Below, piece by piece: positions 9,620 through 20,345 of a stretch of 64,000 nucleotides of DNA. A model generated the notes under the pieces. The model was not told the DNA's origin, searched no databases, and saw nothing but the letters and a program-made list of their open reading frames with translations. The translations under genes and the position numbers were made by a program. Numbering within the stretch: the first letter of the stretch is position 1; every line of letters begins with the position of its first letter. Source of the stretch: Coix lacryma-jobi var. lacryma-jobi (lineage: Eukaryota > Streptophyta > Magnoliopsida > Poales > Poaceae); contig CM019826.1 in the NCBI GenBank assembly GCA_009763385.1, positions 95,402,848 to 95,466,847 of the forward strand, in the 5' to 3' direction.

Positions 9620-10847
9620 AAACCGCTCCAAACCAATTGAAAATGTCAAAGACTCAACTGGAAACAAACTCCCCCTCGAATAGTGCAAACAACCGAATAG
9701 TGCAAACAACCAGGAAGACTCCCCCTTAGCTGAACCGGAGGGTAATGATTTGCAATTTCTCCCCCTTAGTTGAAAATGCACTTATCAAGAAATAAGACTC
9801 CCCCTCAGAAAATGCACCAACAAAAAGTGCCAACACGCAGATTTCTCCCCTTTCAAAATGCAAATGAGGCAAAATGCAAGTTAGGAGCTTCAGGAGTATA
9901 GTCAAGAGAGTGCAAGGATGCTCTATAGAGTTCAAATCCGATGACTCAGAAAAATGCACAGAATGCTAGCAAAGGCTCAAGCTGATCACTAAGAATGAAA
10001 TATGAACATGTGAGCAGTTTTAAGCCGAAAAAGGTATTCACCATCAAAATAGCACAAGACATGTATGGACAGGAAGTCAAATGTGCTAAGCATGTATACC
10101 AAGTGAACTACCCCTAGCACAGTTCAATCATCATGCTGATACCAATTTAGGCATTTACTTGTGACTTCAAATTTTAATCGGAGTTGCAGCGGTGAAATTA
10201 CATAAGTTCAGAAAATAGCATGTGACTGCGAGAGGTCGAATGCTTGTTATTGCCTAACTTTTCAACTGTGCGAAGCCTATGCATAAGCAATCAGAAGCTT
10301 AAAGCAACAGTTTCGGTCATACACTACACAGCTCAAGTTTAACTCAAAATGCAATGAGAAACAGTCTCGAAACTGTGAGATGTTAACAAGCAAACCCATC
10401 TCGATCTTTCCAATTCACTTAACTTGGTTCAGATTTTAAACAGTATATGACATACCAGGCAAGTGAATGACTCAACACTAGAGACATAGCAACCTAGCAT
10501 ATATGAAAAGCAGGAATGACCTCAACACATCCTACACATGCTAGTTGCATATCTCAATGGTGAACATTGTCAAGTTTTAAGTTCATTATCAAATTCACCA
10601 TTCAAAAATAGCTCAGCTCATAGTATGCACTAGTGATCAGAAGGAGCATAAGCTACAGCATCAACATAAAGCATCGGAGCAAAAACTACACAGAGCATAG
10701 TTACATTCTTTAGATTATACATATGAAGCTCAGAATGTAAAAGCGTATGCTAAAATGCAAAAGATGCACGAAGAAATAAAAAAGAAGCAAAAACAACTGA
10801 AAACAAAAAGTTAGTGTATCATACAAAATCCAAAGTGTTTCCCCCAT
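9620..10847 (-). other. Element A 3' non-coding region
   Basis: This AT-rich stretch between the RNase H stop and the hairpin repeats has no credible ORF. The part near the LTR holds at least five extra purine tracts on the minus strand (about 9673, 9720, 9762, 9800 and 9845) that resemble the PPT. The same kind of region follows the pol remnant in B and pol in F. Confidence 0.7.
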
Positions 10848-11879
10848 CTAAAAGGGGAAACACACACCAAGCTCACCTCTCAACCGATTAAAGGTTGATT
10901 GGTCCAAAGGCTTGGTAAAAATATCAGCAAGCTGATGATGAGTATCGACATGGCGAAGGTCGATATCACCCTTCTCATAGTGGTCTCGCAGAAAATGAAA
11001 GCGCACATCAATGTGTTTGGTCTTCGAGTGAAGCACGGGGTTCTTAGCAACGCTAATCGCACTCGTGCTGTCACAAAGCAATGGAACACGAGAAAAGCTC
11101 AGACCAAAATCACGCAAAGTGGCCATCATCCAGAGTAACTGGGAACAGCAGCTAGCCGCAGCAACATACTCAGCCTCCGTGGTAGACTGGGCGACGCTAG
11201 ACTGCTTGCGAGAGGACCACGAAACAAGAGAAGAACCAATAAACTGGCAAGTCCCAGAAGTGGACTTGCGATCAATACGGCAACCAGCAAAATCGGCATC
11301 GGAATAACCGCAAAGGGAAAGGGTGGAGGAAGCAAAATACCAAATCCCGAATTCTGGAGAGAAGGATAAGTACCTCACAATGCGCTCGACCGCCTGACGG
11401 TGAGAAGTGCGCGGCGACGCCTGAAAGCGCGCGCAGAGGCACACCGCGAACTGGATGTCCAGGCGTGTCGCCGTCAGGTACAGCAGCGAGCCGATCATAC
11501 TCTGGTACTCCTTCTGGTCCACCGCTTCTCCCTCCTTGTCCGCATCCAGGGCCGTCGTGGTCGCCATGGGTGTTGGAAGAGGCTTGGCCTCACCCATGTC
11601 GAACTTCTTCAGGATATCTCTGGTGTACTTGCCCTGGTGCACAAACGTTCCTTCCCGGGTTTGCTTGATTTGCAACCCGAGGAAAAACGTCAACTCGCCC
11701 ATCATGCTCATCTCGAACTCCCTGCTCATAATGTCTGCAAACTTGGCAACCAAAGCGTGAGAAGAACCACCGAAAATGATATCATCCACGTATATTTGGA
11801 CCAAGAGAGTAAGCTTTGTGAAGTTTAAAGACATGGTTTGGAAACTTGGGATTTTCGAAACCGGGGGGTTGTTTAACAT
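10848..11879 (-). pseudogene. Copia RT (C-terminal part) and RNase H
   Basis: Open for 343 codons on the minus strand. The RT active-site motif YVDD is at residues 30-33, followed by FGGSS, the FLGLQI thumb-side motif and the copia RNase H. The RNase H has SDADFAG, STSGTCQFIG, TEAEYVA and CDSTSAI, which supply the acidic catalytic residues, and ends LADIFTKPL...GVCFPF, the usual C-terminus of grass copia pol. The first ~20 residues are out-of-frame reading of upstream RT. A deletion near 11785-11790 removes the part of RT that normally joins HKA to TLLVQIYVDD (including the LYGLKQ region) and shifts the frame. The protein is therefore not fused to the upstream pol and RT should be inactive. 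Confidence 0.88.
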
Positions 11880-13908
11880 ACACCTCCTCTTCTATGTAGC
11901 CGTTTAAGAAGGCACTCTTGACATCCATTTGAAAAAGTTTGAAACCTTTGGATGCAGCAAAAGCGAAGAGTATCCTAATAGCCTCCAAACATGCTACAGG
12001 AGCAAATGTCTCCTCATAGTCTATCCCCTCCTTCTGACTATATCCCTGGGCTACGAGTCTGGCCTTGTTTCTCACAACATGACCATCTTCTCCCTGTTTG
12101 TTTTTGAAAACCCATTTTGTCCCAATTGGATGACACTCAGAAGGTGGAGACACTAGAACCCAAACCCGATTTCTCTCAAAGTTTTCAAGCTCCTCATGCA
12201 TGGCATTGACCCAATCAGGATCCGTCAAAGCGTGTCCAACATCCCGTGGTTCAAAATCAGCAACAAATGCAGAATGAGCAAAGTGAGAGATTTGTCTTGA
12301 CCGGGTGACACGTTCGTCGATGCTGCCGATCATCTGCTGAGGTGGGTGCTGGCGCTGAATGTGTCGTGGCGCCTCCCTTGCCGAAGTGGCCTCCCCCTCA
12401 ACAGCAGCTGGTGCCTCCCCGGGTACAAAGGGTACCGCTCGGGGTGGCGGATCCCACGGCCCCCAGGAAGACGATGTGTCGGGGCCATGAGTCGTCGTAG
12501 AGGCCGCTCTTTGCGGCACAGCAGGTGGAGGAGGTGCTGGGTCATCTATTCCTTCAGCACCTTCTTCTTCATCATCGAAAAGAGGTTCGCCAATCTCATG
12601 ATCACCTGCACGCTCAAAACGAGAAGAAGGACAAACCATGGTCTCGTCGAAGGTGACATCAGATGTCTCCATGACTCGGTTAGTGTCAAGGTTAAGTACA
12701 CGATAAGCTCGAGTGTGAGTGCCATAACCCAAAAACACACCGTCAGAAGAACGAGACTCAAACTTGTCCAAGTTGCCCTTTTTGAGTATAAAACAATGGC
12801 AACCAAAAACTCGAAAGTAACTCACCTTGGGTAGTTTTCCAAAACGCAACTCATAAGAGGTCTTTTTCAAGAAAGCTCGAAGAAAAATGCGATTGGAAAT
12901 ATAGCATGCAGTGTTCATAGCTTCGGCCCAATATCGCCTAGGAGTCCTATGCTCATCGAGCATTGTCCTGGCCATCTCGACAAGGGTCCGATTCTTCCTT
13001 TCTACAACACCATTCTGAGGCAGTGTGTAGGGGGAAGAAAACTGATGCTCTAACCCAAAAGAGTCACAAAACTTCTCAAAATCTGAATTCTTGAATTCGG
13101 AACCATTATCACTCCGAATTGCTCGCATAGTGTTCAAAGGGAACTCATTCTGAAGACGCAAAATTAGATTGCGAGCAAAGGAGAAAGTCTCCGTTTTCTC
13201 AGCTAAAAAGAAAACCCACGAATATCTCGAAAAGTCATCAACAACAACAAGTACATACCACTTCCCCCCAACCGAGCTCACCCGAGCCGGACCAACAAGG
13301 TCCATGTGCAAAAGCTCTCCAGGGCGCTTGGTCATGACCTGAGTCACTGGATGGTGGGGAGCGGCAACCATCTTCCCGTGTCTACAAGAGTGGCAAACAA
13401 GATCCTTCTCCATAGATAACTTGGGCAATCCTCGGATTAGGCCAAGTGAACTAAGCCTTGCAAGCAAGTCGAAGCTCAAATGTCCAAGTCTCCTATGCCA
13501 TTTCCAAAGATTAGAAGAGGAAGGTCCAGCCACAAGACAACGAGAAGTACCAAAAGACTCCGAGAAATTCGCACGAAAGACTTTTCCAAAGGGCGAAATC
13601 AAACACACAAGATTGCCCTGAGGATCCAAAATACGACTGAGATTCGGTTTAAAACGAATCTCATAGTCATCGTCAAAGAGTTGCGAAACAGAAAGAAGGT
13701 TAAAATGCAAGTTAGAAACAAGAGCAACATCGCGCAACACAAAGTGCTCATTAACTCGCACAGACCCACGAGACAGCACCTTACCTTTGCTGTTGTCGCC
13801 GAAGGTGATATACTCCTTTCCGATGACCGGACTAAGACTGGAGAACCACTTGGCATTTCCGGTCATGTGCCTCGAACACCCGGAATCCACCAACCAAACG
13901 TTCTCCAA
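11782..13908 (-). pseudogene. Copia pol: protease, integrase, start of RT
   Basis: An open stretch of 708 codons. Protease active site VDSGCSRHMTG has DSG at residues 8-10. A GAG-pre-integrase segment follows. The integrase zinc finger is H138, H143, C172 and C175 and the catalytic triad is D203 (MDLVGP), D267 (RSDNGSEF) and E303 (GVVERKN). Then come the SYFRVFGCHCF and GVFLGYG motifs, an acidic/Pro-rich linker and the RT N-terminus (VWVLV...TKWVFKNKQ, ARLVAQGYSQKEG, FQMDVKSAFLNG). Translation leaves the RT frame after HKA because of the deletion described for the downstream half. The stretch up to integrase looks intact; the first methionine is internal, since copia pol is normally fused to gag. 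Confidence 0.9.
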
Positions 13909-14270
13909 TCGTTTTACCTACATCAATAAAAAGACATAGGGTGAGCATACGGTCCAACACTGGGGTTAGTGAAGTAGGAGGAATACCAGTGTTGGGCCGG
14001 CTGCTCAAAAGAACGGTTAGCAGAAAAACCATTCCTAGCACGCCTACGGGAGGAGCGATCACCACGTTGAGGAAAACGTGGTCCGCTAAGGAAGGAGCGT
14101 CCATCGTGATACTCAAAACACGGTGGGGGAAAACGCTCAACTACAAAGCCACCGCCACGGGGTCCATAGCCTACAACTGCAGGCTCCCGCCGGGCATGCT
14201 CTCTACGAGGCCTACGCCTAGGAACTTGAGGCTCAATACATCTAGGCCTAGCGTCTCTCCTCGGAGCTCT

Positions 14271-15322
14271 CTACTGCCTAGGCCGGGGAACTTGAGGTTC
14301 TGGACCTCTGGGCCTAGTAGCACGTCTTGGTGCTCTCCTCTGAACATTCGGCGCATGTACATCATGGAAAGGATGGTACATGTCCGGGTTGTTCATCTTC
14401 CTAGCACGGCGCGCCTCTCTCTTGCGCCTAAAGCAGAACTCGCTCAAGTGTCCATCTCTCCCATAGTGCTCACAGTGGTACCTCACCGCTCTCAAAGGGG
14501 GTTGTTGGTACTCATGGTTGTGGGTGTGGATCACCTTGCCCTTCTGTGGCAACTCCTCCTGGATAGGTGGCATAGCATCAAGCTTGTTTTTCAGGTGGTT
14601 GGGTTTGGGATGCCACACTTGGTTCTTGGGTGGAGCTCTCGGAGGTTCTTCAAACACTCCGTCCTTGGTGTTAGGCTTGAGTGGCTCTTTGGGTGGAAGC
14701 TTGGTTAGTTTGGGAGTAGTGGTGGAGTTGGGTTTCTCACTCAGGTTCAAACCACTTGACTCTCCAATCTTCCCAAAAGCAGAAAGATCAACACCCTGAG
14801 CAAAACCTACACCGGGACCTCCAGCAGCTCGCTTGAATTGGGAAATCATCATCCCGAGCTGTGGCTCACCACAAGACACCCATGACAAGATGGTCCGAAG
14901 GTATGTGTTTTCCTCCTCGGTTTGCATCTTGTCATGCTTCACATTCGCAATCTCCATCTCCAAATCCTCGCACAAAGCGCACCTAGTCACACAAGTGCTA
15001 CCCGAGCTGGCCTCCTCAAGAGACACAATCTTGGCATTCTTCTCTGCCAACTCGGATTGCAAGACAGGACAAGTCTTGCACGCACCCAACAGCATGGTCT
15101 AGCCCGGAGCTCATTCACCTCTCCTACCAATGCAACATACTTGCTTCTCAAAGTGAGAAGATCAGTCATGTGCGTGGTGCACGCCTCGCACTCCTCCTCA
15201 TCTGTGACAACTACGGTAGACTTGACAGAATCAAGTTCCTTCACCGTATCCTCCCACTTCTGCCTAAACTCCTTGCGCTCTCTAGCAGCTCGCCTAAGCA
15301 ACTTATCTTGACTAAGGAGCAC
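14271..15322 (-). pseudogene. Copia gag extension: coiled coil and second zinc knuckle
   Basis: Two overlapping frames (15322-14987 and 15095-14271) carry one protein interrupted by a frameshift near 15100. The first half is charged and heptad-like. It then has paired cysteines (ACKTCPVL, CVTRCALCEDLE), a Pro/Lys-rich segment (KLPPKEPLKP) and a knuckle-like motif CEHYGRDGHLSEFC in which the second Cys is Tyr. An Arg-rich tail follows, and a stop at ~14271 cuts it before protease. This second knuckle is shared with C (31236-31871), which keeps that Cys but loses the last one. A role as part of the packaging Gag is inferred. Confidence 0.75.
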
Positions 15323-15403
15323 GGCAGTAAGTTTCTCGACCTCAGCGGAAAGCTCATCATGGGTCAGAGATACCTGGGAGGTGTCGTCGTCGTCGTCATC
15401 GTT

Positions 15404-16615
15404 CTAAGGGGAGTTCACCAGCTCGCCGTCGACCTCCTTGCCGAGGGCCATGCTGCAGAGGCCGTCGTCGTCGGCGAAGAAGCAGAGACCGTTCAACTTG
15501 TCCTCGATCCTCTTCTTCTTCTCGGACTCGTCATCGCTTGAGCAAGCGGAGTCGTCATCCGAGCCATCGACGTCGCTGAGCGTGGCGAAGAACGCACGCT
15601 GCTCAGCCTGGGCCTTCTCCAAGTACTTCTTCTTGATGTACTCCATATCGAAGCCGCCCCTCCGCTTGTGCCTCACGGGGACGTACTTCTCCTTGCGCTT
15701 GCCAGAGTCGTAGTTGTGCCCATGATCACCCTTCCCAGATGAGTTCTTCTTCTTGGGACAGTTGGCGATGAAGTGGTCGGGGTCGCCGCACTCGTAGCAT
15801 CCCGAGCATCCTCCTCCGCGGCGACGGTTCATGCGGTTGTTTTGAAACCGCGAGAACCGGTTGGCGAGCATTGCCAGCTCGTCATCCCCCAAAGACTCCA
15901 GCTGGTCCTCTGTGACAGAAAAGAGAGACGAAAGAGCAAAACCTCCAGAGAGGTTAGAAGAGACAGAAACCAAAGCCATAGTCGGGCCAGAAGGATTCTC
16001 ATAAGAAGCCCTTGCCATGGCATCAATCTCACTGGACTTGAGCTACTGAGAGCTCGTCGCACGTGAGGGTCTCATAGTTAGGTGATTTCGATGATCGCCG
16101 GAACTTTGGAATCCCACACCGACCGATCAAGGGTATGCAAAAGCTTCAGAGCCCTCTCATGATCGTCGAAAGGCAACTGCTTCCTTGTTAGCCCTCATCC
16201 TGTTGACAATCACCTGAAAGCGAGCGAATAAACTTTCTATGCTCATGCCAGGCATATGTTGAAAGTTCTCATACTCTCGCTTGAACGACTCGTAGAGTCA
16301 GGTTTTGACTTGAGAGATTCCCTCATGGAACGCATGAGGGTGGCCCAAATCTCCCGAGCCGTAGCGAGGCGAGAAACACGATCAAACTCACTCATGCTCA
16401 GGCATGAGAAAAGAGCATTACGGGCTCGGCTATTTGCATCGTGCTCATTCAATCTGAAGCTGAGGGACACGAGCAGTCAAGACCACGTAATCAGGGGAGT
16501 TGCAAATATCCCAGATCGAAGCGCCCAAGCTCTGCAAATAGGCCGACATACGTATCTTCCAATACGCATAGTTCGTCCCATCGAAAAACGGCGGTTTGCC
16601 CACGCCGCGATCCAT
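15404..16615 (-). pseudogene. Copia gag, N-terminal domain and CCHC zinc knuckle
   Basis: The likely start is the minus-strand ATG at 16615 (MDRGVGKPPFFDGTNYAYW), typical of plant copia Gag. The frame hits a stop after about 55 codons, then continues in other frames (NALFSCLSMSEFDRVSRLATAREIW, 16470-16243). The open part 16018-15404 (204 codons) holds the RNA-binding knuckle CYECGDPDHFIANC (C-x2-C-x4-H-x4-C), a Lys-rich stretch, an acidic Ser/Asp segment and GLCFFADDDGLCSMALG, ending at a stop. At least one frameshift and one early stop make it non-functional. Confidence 0.82.
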
Positions 16616-16664
16616 GTCGCCTTCGGTGGATCTGGAACCGGCTAAGGTGGAAGATCCTTAACCC

Positions 16665-16676
16665 GCTCTGATACCA
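16665..16676 (-). other. Primer binding site, initiator-Met tRNA
   Basis: The minus strand reads TGGTATCAGAGC three bases after the LTR 3' end (CCTTCA). This is a perfect 12 nt complement to the 3' end of plant initiator methionine tRNA, the standard copia minus-strand primer. Confidence 0.93.
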
Positions 16677-16949
16677 ATTGAAGGACCGAAAAGCTACCCG
16701 AAAGCGACCAGAGGGGGGGTGAATGGGAGCTTCAAAAATTTCCTTTCGGAAACTAGATGCCACTGTCCCAAGATCAACCCCAAAATCGAAACCTAGAGCT
16801 AGCTAATGTCCACGACCCTAGATGTAGGGTGGATGCTTCCTAGAAGCACAGCGGGACACTAGACAACCCTAGAAAGCCAACCCAAAAGACGGAACTCAAA
16901 TCCGATCAAGAACGAACGAACCGCGAACGAAGACGCGCGAAACTGCAGC

Positions 16950-17248
16950 GACCGGACTCTGGCCTGCGTCCGGTCAGCAGGGACCGGACGCGTCCGGTCG
17001 TCAGAAAACAGCTCTGGGAGCTCTCTGTTCGCGACCGGACGCACGGAGCTCAAGCGTCCGGTCGTTCACTGAGCGTCCGGTCAGATGAGACAATGACACG
17101 GGAACAGTGCAAGCGTAGCGTCCGGTCGAAATGCAAACAAAGCGTCCGGTCGAGAGCGTCCGGTCAGTACGCAGAAAAGCTTGGCGCCGTGCTCAACGAC
17201 CGGACTCTGAAAGCATGCGTCCGGTCAGCCCGACAGAGCGTCCGGTCA
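16950..17248 (-). repeat. Array of GACCGGACGC / GCGTCCGGTC motifs in LTR
   Basis: More than ten copies of GCGTCCGGTC or its complement lie in both orientations over ~300 bp, sometimes joined head to head as ACCGGACGCGTCCGGT, a perfect palindrome. It occupies the same LTR position as the GGACTGTCCG array of 7532-7792. Confidence 0.8.
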
Positions 17249-17820
17249 CCCCGCGACTGCACTGAAACTCCGGCGATTCAACCCGATCTCCTCCGAATCA
17301 AGTGCTCTAGGCTTGGGATTCGATCTGAGGAGTCACAAGGAGGTTAGTGAGCTATCTCTAAGAGATCATGGCTCGAACCTAACTCCAAATCGGTGAATCG
17401 AAGGAATTCGGGGGAAAGAAGAAAAAGAGACCCGAAACTAAAACTTGATCGATCTCCTAGACCGTGAGGTTAGAGATGATTTCTTTCGGTGGAAAGAAGT
17501 GCCTCACGATCTAGAGCAACTCAGTTCAAACGGAATCGTGAAAGATGGACCGAGCACAAAGATCAAGCGACGGGAAAACTCAAGGCACAAAGCAATCCGC
17601 GAAGAACATGATGAACATGAAATCAAAACGCGAATTGACACCAAGAGATGGGATCCAAGGTGAGGATACGGCCTCACTTCCTCGAATCAACAGTACACAG
17701 AGTGGAGTCTCTCTGCGGATCTCAACTAGCTAAAGCAGGGGTGTGGGAGAGTGGAAACCCTAGGAAATTAAAGCTCTAACTGAGATTGAGATGGGGAGGA
17801 GGGTGTCTCCCCTAGACTAC

Positions 17821-17826
17821 TTATAC
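17821..17826 (-). promoter_or_regulatory. Putative LTR TATA box (TATAAG)
   Basis: The minus strand reads GTTAGTATAAGTAGTC just upstream of the conserved GGGGAGACACCC leader, matching in position the box at 8391-8399. Confidence 0.5.
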
Positions 17827-18018
17827 TAACCTAGCCTAAGTCTATTTCCTACTCTACCCCTCTCTACTCTAATTTACAGAGCGGACCAGCCTAACCCTAA
17901 GGCTATTCTAGTCCACCCGCTGGTGGTAGGTAGATCCGACGGCCACGCCCGCACGGTCTTCCGCGTCGCCTCCACGCAACCTTTAGATCGCCGCCACGTG
18001 CCGCCACCACTCTGCACC

Positions 18019-18270
18019 CCCGGTTTTGCGGCCCAAACCGGGAAACCAGCCTTTTCCATCAGCCCCCGGTTTTGAGGCCCAAACCGGGAAACCAGCCTCC
18101 AGCCCGAGTTTTGTGGCCAAACTCGGAAACCGTCCGCGCCCGAGTTTTGAGGCCCAAACTCGGAAACCGGCCCACGCCCAGGTTTTGAGGCTCAACCTGG
18201 AAACCGTCGCGCCCAGGTTTTGTGGCTCAACCTGGAAACCCAGCACCCAGGTTTTGAGGCCCAAACCTGG
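18019..18270 (-). repeat. Tandem array of seven covarying hairpins in 5' LTR
   Basis: Inverted repeats lie at 18019-18042, 18065-18088, 18104-18126, 18140-18163, 18178-18200, 18213-18235 and 18247-18270. Stems fall in three classes: CCCGGTTT/AAACCGGG, CCGAGTTT/AAACTCGG and CCAGGTT(T)/(A)AACCTGG, with loops close to TGAGGCCC. The seven stems are perfectly paired over 7-8 bp despite the class differences. Confidence 0.88.
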
Positions 18271-18676
18271 AAACCGTCCACCGTTGGTTTTTCCCGGGCT
18301 CTACCAACAAACCGGCGTCGTAGAGGGGATGCACCGCCTGTGCACCCCTTCCACCGACATGATCGCACTTCTCCGCCTGTCGCTGTCGCAGGCTGCCAGC
18401 CACCACAGCTGATCCTCCGGCCTCCAGTCCATCAGTCCAAGTCCACGTCCGCCCTTCACCGTCCGATACATCGGCATGGCACGTCCGCCGCACGGCACGC
18501 CCATCCTTCATCGCGCCCGGTCCGTCGGCACGGCACGTCGCAACTTGACCTTCACCCGCCATCGATCACTGTCTCCGTGCTCGACACCTGCACAACACAA
18601 GCCAAAGAACATGCGCATCATCTCCATTGACAATCACTCATCACACAGAGACTCGGCATACACCCATGTATCCGCA

Positions 18677-18764
18677 GAAATTTGTCCCCACGAGGAGACA
18701 ATGGGAATCCGGTCCCATTTCCGCAAAATCCAAATACACAGAGGTATGATTAAACCGTCTCTGC
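18677..18764. other. Unassigned sequence between element A and gap
   Basis: These 88 bp lie outside the 5' LTR and do not resemble the 5S spacer on the other side of A. The end (atacacagaggtatgattaa) recalls an LTR leader, but I cannot place it. Confidence 0.4.
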
Positions 18765-19264
18765 NNNNNNNNNNNNNNNNNNNNNNNNNNNNNNNNNNNN
18801 NNNNNNNNNNNNNNNNNNNNNNNNNNNNNNNNNNNNNNNNNNNNNNNNNNNNNNNNNNNNNNNNNNNNNNNNNNNNNNNNNNNNNNNNNNNNNNNNNNNN
18901 NNNNNNNNNNNNNNNNNNNNNNNNNNNNNNNNNNNNNNNNNNNNNNNNNNNNNNNNNNNNNNNNNNNNNNNNNNNNNNNNNNNNNNNNNNNNNNNNNNNN
19001 NNNNNNNNNNNNNNNNNNNNNNNNNNNNNNNNNNNNNNNNNNNNNNNNNNNNNNNNNNNNNNNNNNNNNNNNNNNNNNNNNNNNNNNNNNNNNNNNNNNN
19101 NNNNNNNNNNNNNNNNNNNNNNNNNNNNNNNNNNNNNNNNNNNNNNNNNNNNNNNNNNNNNNNNNNNNNNNNNNNNNNNNNNNNNNNNNNNNNNNNNNNN
19201 NNNNNNNNNNNNNNNNNNNNNNNNNNNNNNNNNNNNNNNNNNNNNNNNNNNNNNNNNNNNNNNN
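18765..19264. other. Assembly gap, 500 N
   Basis: Exactly 500 N, so a scaffolding placeholder rather than a measured gap. It removes the left part of the 5' LTR of element B. Open frames that run through it are meaningless. Confidence 0.98.
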
Positions 19265-19571
19265 CCATCAAAACCTGGGCTGGCGGGTTTACCGGTTTGG
19301 GCCTCAAAAACCGGGCGAGGTTCCTATACAGAACTGTCGACGCGTGGGCGGCAACCGAGAGGCTTGCGTTGCGGCGAAGCTATCGGTGAGAAGGCGTGGT
19401 GGTCGACGGTGACGGCATGTGGTTGGTGGCATTCCTGGAGCTTGCGTCGAGGCGAAGCGAAGGATGAGAAGCGCGTGGCCTTCGGATGGAAAATGACAAG
19501 TTGGACGGTTTACCTCAAGGGGGTATTTGGGTCAGTGCTTCATAGAGGGCATTTTTGTCTCGGACGTGCGC

Positions 19572-19582
19572 CTATATATATG
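19572..19582 (+). promoter_or_regulatory. LTR TATA box (CTATATATATG)
   Basis: A strong TATA box stands at the U3/R position of the 5' LTR and is conserved at 27719-27729 in the 3' LTR. It is followed ~25-30 bp later by TTAGGGCAGCCC, a plausible transcript start region. Confidence 0.65.
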
Positions 19583-20201
19583 AAGGGGGCTGGTTAGGGC
19601 AGCCCATCCTTGGAATTGTCACTCTCATTTTGTTGATTTGAGAGGAGGCTAGGGTTAGAGAGAGGAGTGGCTCTTGTTCTTGATCTTTTCGCCATCCACG
19701 CTTTGTTGTTGCAAGGAGTGGCTTGTAAACTGACATAGTGTGCTACACAATTCATCATCCCCGTAGCAATCCAATGATCAATTTCTTACTCCTCTAGTGT
19801 TGGCTGAAATTTGGATCGATTCGCGTTTTTGTTCTTCGCATTTTGGTTTTTCCCCTCCCAGAGATTTGCCTCGTTCTCCCTCTCTGAGCGACGATTTGCG
19901 ATTCCGTTTGAATCAAATTGTTCTATGTCGTGAGCTCCTTCTTTCCACCGAAGGATTTCTTCTCTAACCTCACGAGCACATAGATCGGGTCAAAATCGCG
20001 TTCGTTCTTCGTTCTTCCCTCTTTTCTAGTGTTCTTCTGATTTCTCATGGATTATTTGGTTTGGAGTGATGATATCCTAGGATTAGCTTCCCAACACGTA
20101 GAAGAACACTTGGGAGAAGTTTGGTTGCAGCCCCGTTTGATTTGGTGAAGATCCAATCGATTTTGGTTTTGTCCCGAGCTATTTTTGGGCTTTCTGGACA
20201 G

Positions 20202-20345
20202 TGGCGGACTGTCCAGGACTCATCCCCGGACTGTCCGGGGGTCAGGGCTGTTCACGGGCAGCAAGGTTGCTGTTTTCGTTTTTGAACGGCGGACTGTCCG
20301 GGACTCATTCCTGGATTGTCCAGGGTTCAATAGCGGACTGTCCGC
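20202..20345 (+). repeat. GGACTGTCC motif array in B 5' LTR
   Basis: About six copies of GGACTGTCC(G/A) lie over ~145 bp, matching 28348-28512 in the 3' LTR. It is the same motif as in the 3' LTR of element A. Confidence 0.75.

Larger units (their letters stand above)
7118..18676 (-). mobile_element. Element A: Ty1/copia LTR retrotransposon (SIRE-like), defective
   Basis: Minus-strand order is LTR (18676-16679), PBS for initiator-Met tRNA, gag with a CCHC knuckle, a coiled-coil gag extension with a second knuckle, protease, integrase, RT, RNase H, a long 3' non-coding region with hairpin repeats, PPT, and LTR (9197-7118). Integrase before RT is the copia order. Long LTRs, long gag and long 3' region suit the grass SIRE/Maximus lineage (inference). 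Gag carries frameshifts and stops and RT has a deletion. The LTRs differ at subfamily level and the outer flanks (cccgcc / gaaat) do not match, so the element is probably recombinant. It starts inside a 5S spacer. Confidence 0.9.
16679..18676 (-). repeat. Element A 5' LTR (1998 bp, CCGGTC subfamily)
   Basis: On the minus strand it runs from TGCGGATACATGG (18676) to CGGTCCTTCA (16679). It contains a seven-hairpin array (18019-18270), a TATA-like box (17821-17826) and a motif array (16950-17248). It is closer to the LTRs of F than to its own partner LTR at 7118-9197. Confidence 0.88.

Noticed and set aside
16665..16676. Possible tRNA gene fragment
   Set aside because: Only the 12 nt PBS complementary to initiator tRNA is present, with no tRNA fold around it.
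18019..18270. CRISPR-like array (regular ~36 bp units)
   Set aside because: Stems change between units, there are no unique spacers, and the context is a plant LTR.
7118..18676. Element A as a simple complete insertion
   Set aside because: No matching target duplication and LTRs of different subfamilies, so I call it recombinant.
18476..19597. Long frames running through N (also 50687-51408)
   Set aside because: They exist only because N is translated as X.
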